Origin: Affinibrenneria salicis
GTDB taxonomy: Bacteria > Pseudomonadota > Gammaproteobacteria > Enterobacterales > Enterobacteriaceae
Length of the DNA: 64,000 nt
Reading direction: 5' to 3'
Assembly (NCBI RefSeq): GCF_008710095.1
Contig: NZ_VYKJ01000015.1
Coordinates: forward strand, 1 to 64,000
Position 1 is the first letter of the stretch, and each line of letters begins with the position of its first letter. The position numbers and the translations under genes are program-made. A model generated the notes under the pieces. That model saw nothing but the letters and a program-made list of their open reading frames with translations, was not told the DNA's origin and searched no databases. This document shows positions 61,001 through 64,000 of this stretch, one piece after another.

Positions 61001-61927
61001 ATGATAAAAATTAAATTGATGCTGGAGTATTTTCATCCCTGGCCTAATTCGGCCGGTTATTACGTTGCCAGGGAAAACCATTTTTATTCCGAACAGAATT
61101 TGGATGTTGAAATCGTCGTCGGCGATCCGCATTTTGGCGACGCGTTAAGTTATTTACAGCGTAAAGAGGTCACTTTCGGCGTATTCCCGTCAAACCGATT
61201 ACTGGTCCGCCGCGCGGAGGGACAACCCCTGAAAGGCGTGGCCGCCATCAATCATACCGGTCTGGAATCGATTCAAACGCTCGCGGGGCGCGGAATATCC
61301 CGTCCGCGGGACCTGGAGGGCAAACGTCTGGCATTGAATCCCACTCCGCGCGGCGTGGCGATGGTTCGCCATTTGGTGCGGCAGGACGGCGGCGATCCGG
61401 ATAAGTTGATCTTTATTGATAGCGGCGTACGCGAACTCACGCCCGAAGAGCTGAAGGCCGGTATAGCGGATGCCAGTTTTGGCGGCTACTGGGCATGGGA
61501 AGCGCTCATGAGCAGTTCAGTGCCGGATGAGGAACGTGTGGTTATGCCGGTAAGCGACCACGGTGCTCCGCCTTATCACAGTTATCTGTTGGGCGCCCAT
61601 GAAGATACCCTCGCCAATAGCCCGGATGTGGTGCGCCGTTTTATCGCCGCCACTTCCAGAGGGTATTACCATACGGCCGCGCACCCGGAAGAGGCGTTGC
61701 GCATTTTCGAAAAAACCACTCCGTATTTCCCGTCAGATTTGTTGTCCGCATCATTAAACGCGATTACGCCTACCTGGTTCCATCAACGCCAATGGGGCAT
61801 ACAGCGGGAGTCATTACTGCAACCCTATGCACAGTGGCTGCATCAAAACGGCATTATCAATCATGCCGGGATCTGGCGTGACGCGACCACCAATCGCTTT
61901 CTGCCGGAGGTGACGCATGTCGGATAA
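61001..61927 (+). CDS. NMT1/ThiY-type substrate-binding-like protein without signal peptide
   Basis: The 308-residue protein (312 from the alternative ATG 60989) resembles NMT1/ThiY/SsuA-type periplasmic binding proteins: LEYFHPWPNSAGYYVARENHF matches their N-terminal ligand loop. GDALSYLQRKEVTFGVFPSN, ISRPRDLEGKRLALN and the later FGGYWAWEALM continue the type II binding fold. It has no signal peptide or lipobox from either start, and no in-frame upstream extension exists. That is unusual for an ABC transporter component and closer to cytoplasmic Thi5-like or sensor proteins. Its stop overlaps the kinase start by 11 bp. The ligand is unknown; a pyrimidine, sulfonate or related small molecule is inferred from the family. 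Confidence 0.8.
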   Translation: MIKIKLMLEYFHPWPNSAGYYVARENHFYSEQNLDVEIVVGDPHFGDALSYLQRKEVTFGVFPSNRLLVRRAEGQPLKGVAAINHTGLESIQTLAGRGISRPRDLEGKRLALNPTPRGVAMVRHLVRQDGGDPDKLIFIDSGVRELTPEELKAGIADASFGGYWAWEALMSSSVPDEERVVMPVSDHGAPPYHSYLLGAHEDTLANSPDVVRRFIAATSRGYYHTAAHPEEALRIFEKTTPYFPSDLLSASLNAITPTWFHQRQWGIQRESLLQPYAQWLHQNGIINHAGIWRDATTNRFLPEVTHVG

Positions 61928-63098
61928 TATGGGCGCTGATGCTCACGGCATGGGGACCGATGCGGTGGCTGCGGATTGGCCCGCCATGACTCAAGACGAT
62001 CTGACCCGGTTACTGGCGCATTACCCGGCGCTGGGAAAACTGCAGGCCAGGCACTGGCGCAGCCCGCGGCCGTTCTCCTGCGCGGAAATTATTGCCACCG
62101 AGCACGGATCGCTATTCGTCAAACGCTATCATCATCGGGTTCGCCAACCGGAGGGGTTGATCGAAGAGCACCGTTTCATGACGCACCTGGCCGAACAGGG
62201 CATCCCGGTGCCCCATATTTACCGCAGCCTGACGGGGGACAGCGCGCTGCGACTCGGTGACTGGACTTATGAAATACACGGTCTTTCGTCTGGCGAGGAC
62301 TGGTATCGGGATACCCGCTCCTGGGAACCCTTTCATTCCGCCGATGACGCCCGGGCGGCTGGGGCTATGCTCGCCAGATGCCATATCGCCGCCGCGGACT
62401 ATCAGGCGCCTTGCCGTCGGCAACAGCCGTTGATCGCCAATCTACGTCTCTTCAGCCAGAAAAATCCTCTTGAGGCGCTGCAGCGCCATATCGCCGGCCG
62501 GCCGGCGCTAATGGCCTACTTCGCCGATAAACCCTGGCGACAGACCATCGACCAACACATACTGCCCTGGCATCGGAAAGTGTTTCCTTATCTGGCGCAA
62601 CAAAAACCACTCTGGACGCACAACGATTGGCACGCGTCGAACCTCTTATGGCGGCGCACCCCGACGCGCCCGGAAGTCGCCTGCGTCATTGATTTTGGCT
62701 TAAGCGATCGGACATTTGCTCTTTTCGATCTGGCTACGGCAATAGAGCGCAACGCCATTGCCTGGTTATCGCTGACGCCGGCGCACAGCCCCGAGGCGGA
62801 TTTGTCGGCGGTGACGGCGCTGCTGGCAGGCTACCGCGAGCATCTGGCGTTGACCGATACCGATCTGCTGGTCCTTTCCCTGTTACTGCCGATTGTTCAC
62901 GCCGACTTCGCGCTTTCCGAGCTCGATTATTTTGCGGATATCCTCAAAAACAGAACCTATGCGGATCTGGCCTGGTTCGACTATTTATTCGGCCACGCGG
63001 CCTGGTTCAGCCAGCCGGCCGGCCAGCGCCTGCTGCGGCATATCCGCACGCCATCACGGCGCCGGCGACAGACAGAAGGAACTCCACATCATGCATAA
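61917..63098 (+). CDS. APH/choline-kinase-fold phosphotransferase
   Basis: The 393-residue cytoplasmic kinase belongs to the aminoglycoside phosphotransferase superfamily, which also includes thiamine, choline, homoserine and methylthioribose kinases. The ATP-site Lys is probably Lys69 in SLFVKRYHH, with an acidic partner in EEHRF. The catalytic loop is THNDWHASN with Asp237 and Asn242, and the metal-binding DFG is VIDFGLSD with Asp259. ATG 61917 lies inside the end of the preceding gene, and its stop overlaps the rhodanese start (ATGCATAA). Resistance is not implied; the coupled neighbours suggest phosphorylation of an imported or salvaged metabolite. Confidence 0.85.
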   Translation: MSDNMGADAHGMGTDAVAADWPAMTQDDLTRLLAHYPALGKLQARHWRSPRPFSCAEIIATEHGSLFVKRYHHRVRQPEGLIEEHRFMTHLAEQGIPVPHIYRSLTGDSALRLGDWTYEIHGLSSGEDWYRDTRSWEPFHSADDARAAGAMLARCHIAAADYQAPCRRQQPLIANLRLFSQKNPLEALQRHIAGRPALMAYFADKPWRQTIDQHILPWHRKVFPYLAQQKPLWTHNDWHASNLLWRRTPTRPEVACVIDFGLSDRTFALFDLATAIERNAIAWLSLTPAHSPEADLSAVTALLAGYREHLALTDTDLLVLSLLLPIVHADFALSELDYFADILKNRTYADLAWFDYLFGHAAWFSQPAGQRLLRHIRTPSRRRRQTEGTPHHA

Positions 63099-63981
63099 TC
63101 AACGCCGGCATATCCTCATTGAATGCCAGGACTTAAACACGCGCCTACAGACTCCCGGCCTCGTCGTGCTGGATGCCACCGTCGGCTTGCCCGCGCCCCG
63201 TTTTGACGGCGACTATCGGACAACGCATGGCGCTGATGGCTGGCGACAGGAGCATATTCCGGGTTCCCGCCATGCGGACCTGCTGCATGACTTATCGGAT
63301 CTAAACGCCAGCTACAGTTTTGCCAATCCGCCATTGCCGCAATTCCGGCAGGGGCTGCGCGCGCTGGGGGTGACGGACCACAGCGAGATTGTGATTTACG
63401 ATCGGGCCGATGGTTTTTGGGCCGCGCGTTTATGGTGGATGTTGCGCAGTACAGGCATCGCAGCACGGGTGCTCAACGGCGGCTGGCAAGCCTGGCGACA
63501 GGCAGGCTACGCGACGGAGCAGGGCGAGCCCGCTTTTGCGCCGCCACGACCGGGGAACTTGACGCTGCGTCAACAGCCCGGGTTTTGGTGCGATCGGCAG
63601 GACGTGGCCGCGGTTCTGACGGGCGAAAAAACCGGCGCCGTCATCTGCGCGCTCTCTGAAGCGGTGTATCGCGGGAAAACGCCCACCCGTTACGCGCGGC
63701 GCGGTCATATTCCGGACAGCGGCAATATACCGGCCAGGCGCTTTCTCGATGAGACGGGGCGTTATCTCGACTCATCCGATCTGACAATACGTGCCGCCTC
63801 GTACGGTTACTCCCAACATACTCCGCTGCTCCTGTACTGCGGCGGCGGTATTTCCGCCGCATCGCTGGCGCTTAGCCTGACGCTGGCCGGTTATCGGCAA
63901 CTGACAATTTACGATGGCTCGTTGCAAGAGTGGGCTGCGGATCCTTCACTGACGCTAATCGCTGATACTCACCATGACTAA
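63091..63981 (+). CDS. Two-domain rhodanese-like sulfurtransferase
   Basis: The 296-residue protein has the tandem rhodanese layout of SseA/TST enzymes. The inactive N-terminal domain has VVLDATVGLPAP, HIPGSRHADLLHDLSD and YDRADGFWAARLWWML in place of a Cys loop. The C-terminal domain has the catalytic Cys250 in LLYCGGGISAASLAL. Its loop CGGGISA differs from the CGSGVTA type of mercaptopyruvate enzymes. There is no signal peptide, so it is cytoplasmic. It overlaps the kinase by 8 bp and the next gene by 8 bp, so it should deliver or remove sulfur in the same pathway; donor and acceptor are unknown. Confidence 0.87.
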   Translation: MHNQRRHILIECQDLNTRLQTPGLVVLDATVGLPAPRFDGDYRTTHGADGWRQEHIPGSRHADLLHDLSDLNASYSFANPPLPQFRQGLRALGVTDHSEIVIYDRADGFWAARLWWMLRSTGIAARVLNGGWQAWRQAGYATEQGEPAFAPPRPGNLTLRQQPGFWCDRQDVAAVLTGEKTGAVICALSEAVYRGKTPTRYARRGHIPDSGNIPARRFLDETGRYLDSSDLTIRAASYGYSQHTPLLLYCGGGISAASLALSLTLAGYRQLTIYDGSLQEWAADPSLTLIADTHHD

Positions 63982-64000
63982 TACCGCAATGGTCTCCGTG
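63974..64000 (+). CDS. Start of a further coupled gene, cut by the window end
   Basis: ATG 63974 (ATGACTAATACC) overlaps the rhodanese stop by 8 bp in the same ATG-TAA style as the preceding junctions. Nine codons are visible (MTNTAMVSV). Nothing can be said about the product; an ABC permease or another enzyme of the cluster is a guess from context only. Confidence 0.45.

Noticed and set aside
61917..63098. Reading the APH-fold kinase as an antibiotic-resistance gene
   Set aside because: The fold alone covers many metabolic kinases, and tight coupling with a binding protein and a rhodanese argues for a metabolic role.

Overview
The window is chromosomal DNA of a gamma-proteobacterium of the order Enterobacterales. 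Nearly every core protein is collinear with and close in length to its Escherichia coli counterpart. The high G+C, a CRISPR array of the I-F repeat type, and the CsrB/RsmB and GcvB RNAs fit a plant-associated Pectobacteriaceae member (Brenneria, Lonsdalea, Dickeya or Pectobacterium type). The family is an inference and I cannot fix the genus.

Layout. (1) 1-421: the distal end of an rRNA operon (5S, tRNA-Thr, second 5S, terminator). (2) 602-7159: argA with ARG boxes, amiC, an unrecognised inner-membrane protein, two initiator tRNA-Met genes, mltA and a Nudix hydrolase. (3) 7739-9997: a cytoplasmic molybdopterin S/N-oxide reductase, an apparent insertion relative to the E. coli order. (4) 10147-22058: tcdA, csdE-csdA, a YgdI/YgdR-type lipoprotein, sRNA gcvB divergent from gcvA, ygdD-rlmM, xni, ppnN, queF, syd, sRNA csrB with two UvrY/GacA-type boxes, yqcC-truC and yqcA. 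(5) 22112-52084: yaeH, dapD, glnD and map against rpsB-tsf-pyrH-frr-dxr-uppS-cdsA-rseP-bamA-skp-lpxD-fabZ-lpxA-lpxB-rnhB-dnaE-accA-yaeR-tilS, then rof, yaeP, yaeQ and nlpE. This block joins translation, isoprenoid, phospholipid, lipid A and outer-membrane assembly genes; E. coli has arfB before nlpE, and no arfB is visible here.

(6) 52085-54391: a leader and a 30-repeat I-F-type CRISPR array with a four-spacer tandem duplication and no cas gene anywhere in the window. (7) 54460-57027: mutS, in a different neighbourhood from E. coli. (8) 57028-60988: an accessory strip with one exported alpha/beta hydrolase, about 1.8 kb of apparently decayed DNA, a 168-bp inverted-repeat-bounded segment and a possible 42-residue membrane peptide. 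(9) 61001-64000: a translationally coupled cluster of a periplasmic-binding-protein-like (NMT1/ThiY-type) protein without a signal peptide, an APH-fold small-molecule kinase, a two-domain rhodanese and a further gene cut by the window edge.

The most promising candidate for an undescribed system is the last cluster: binding protein, kinase and sulfurtransferase with overlapping stop/start codons suggest uptake or sensing and modification of a small, possibly sulfur-containing or thiamine-related, molecule. The second is the cas-less, internally duplicated CRISPR array between nlpE and mutS.
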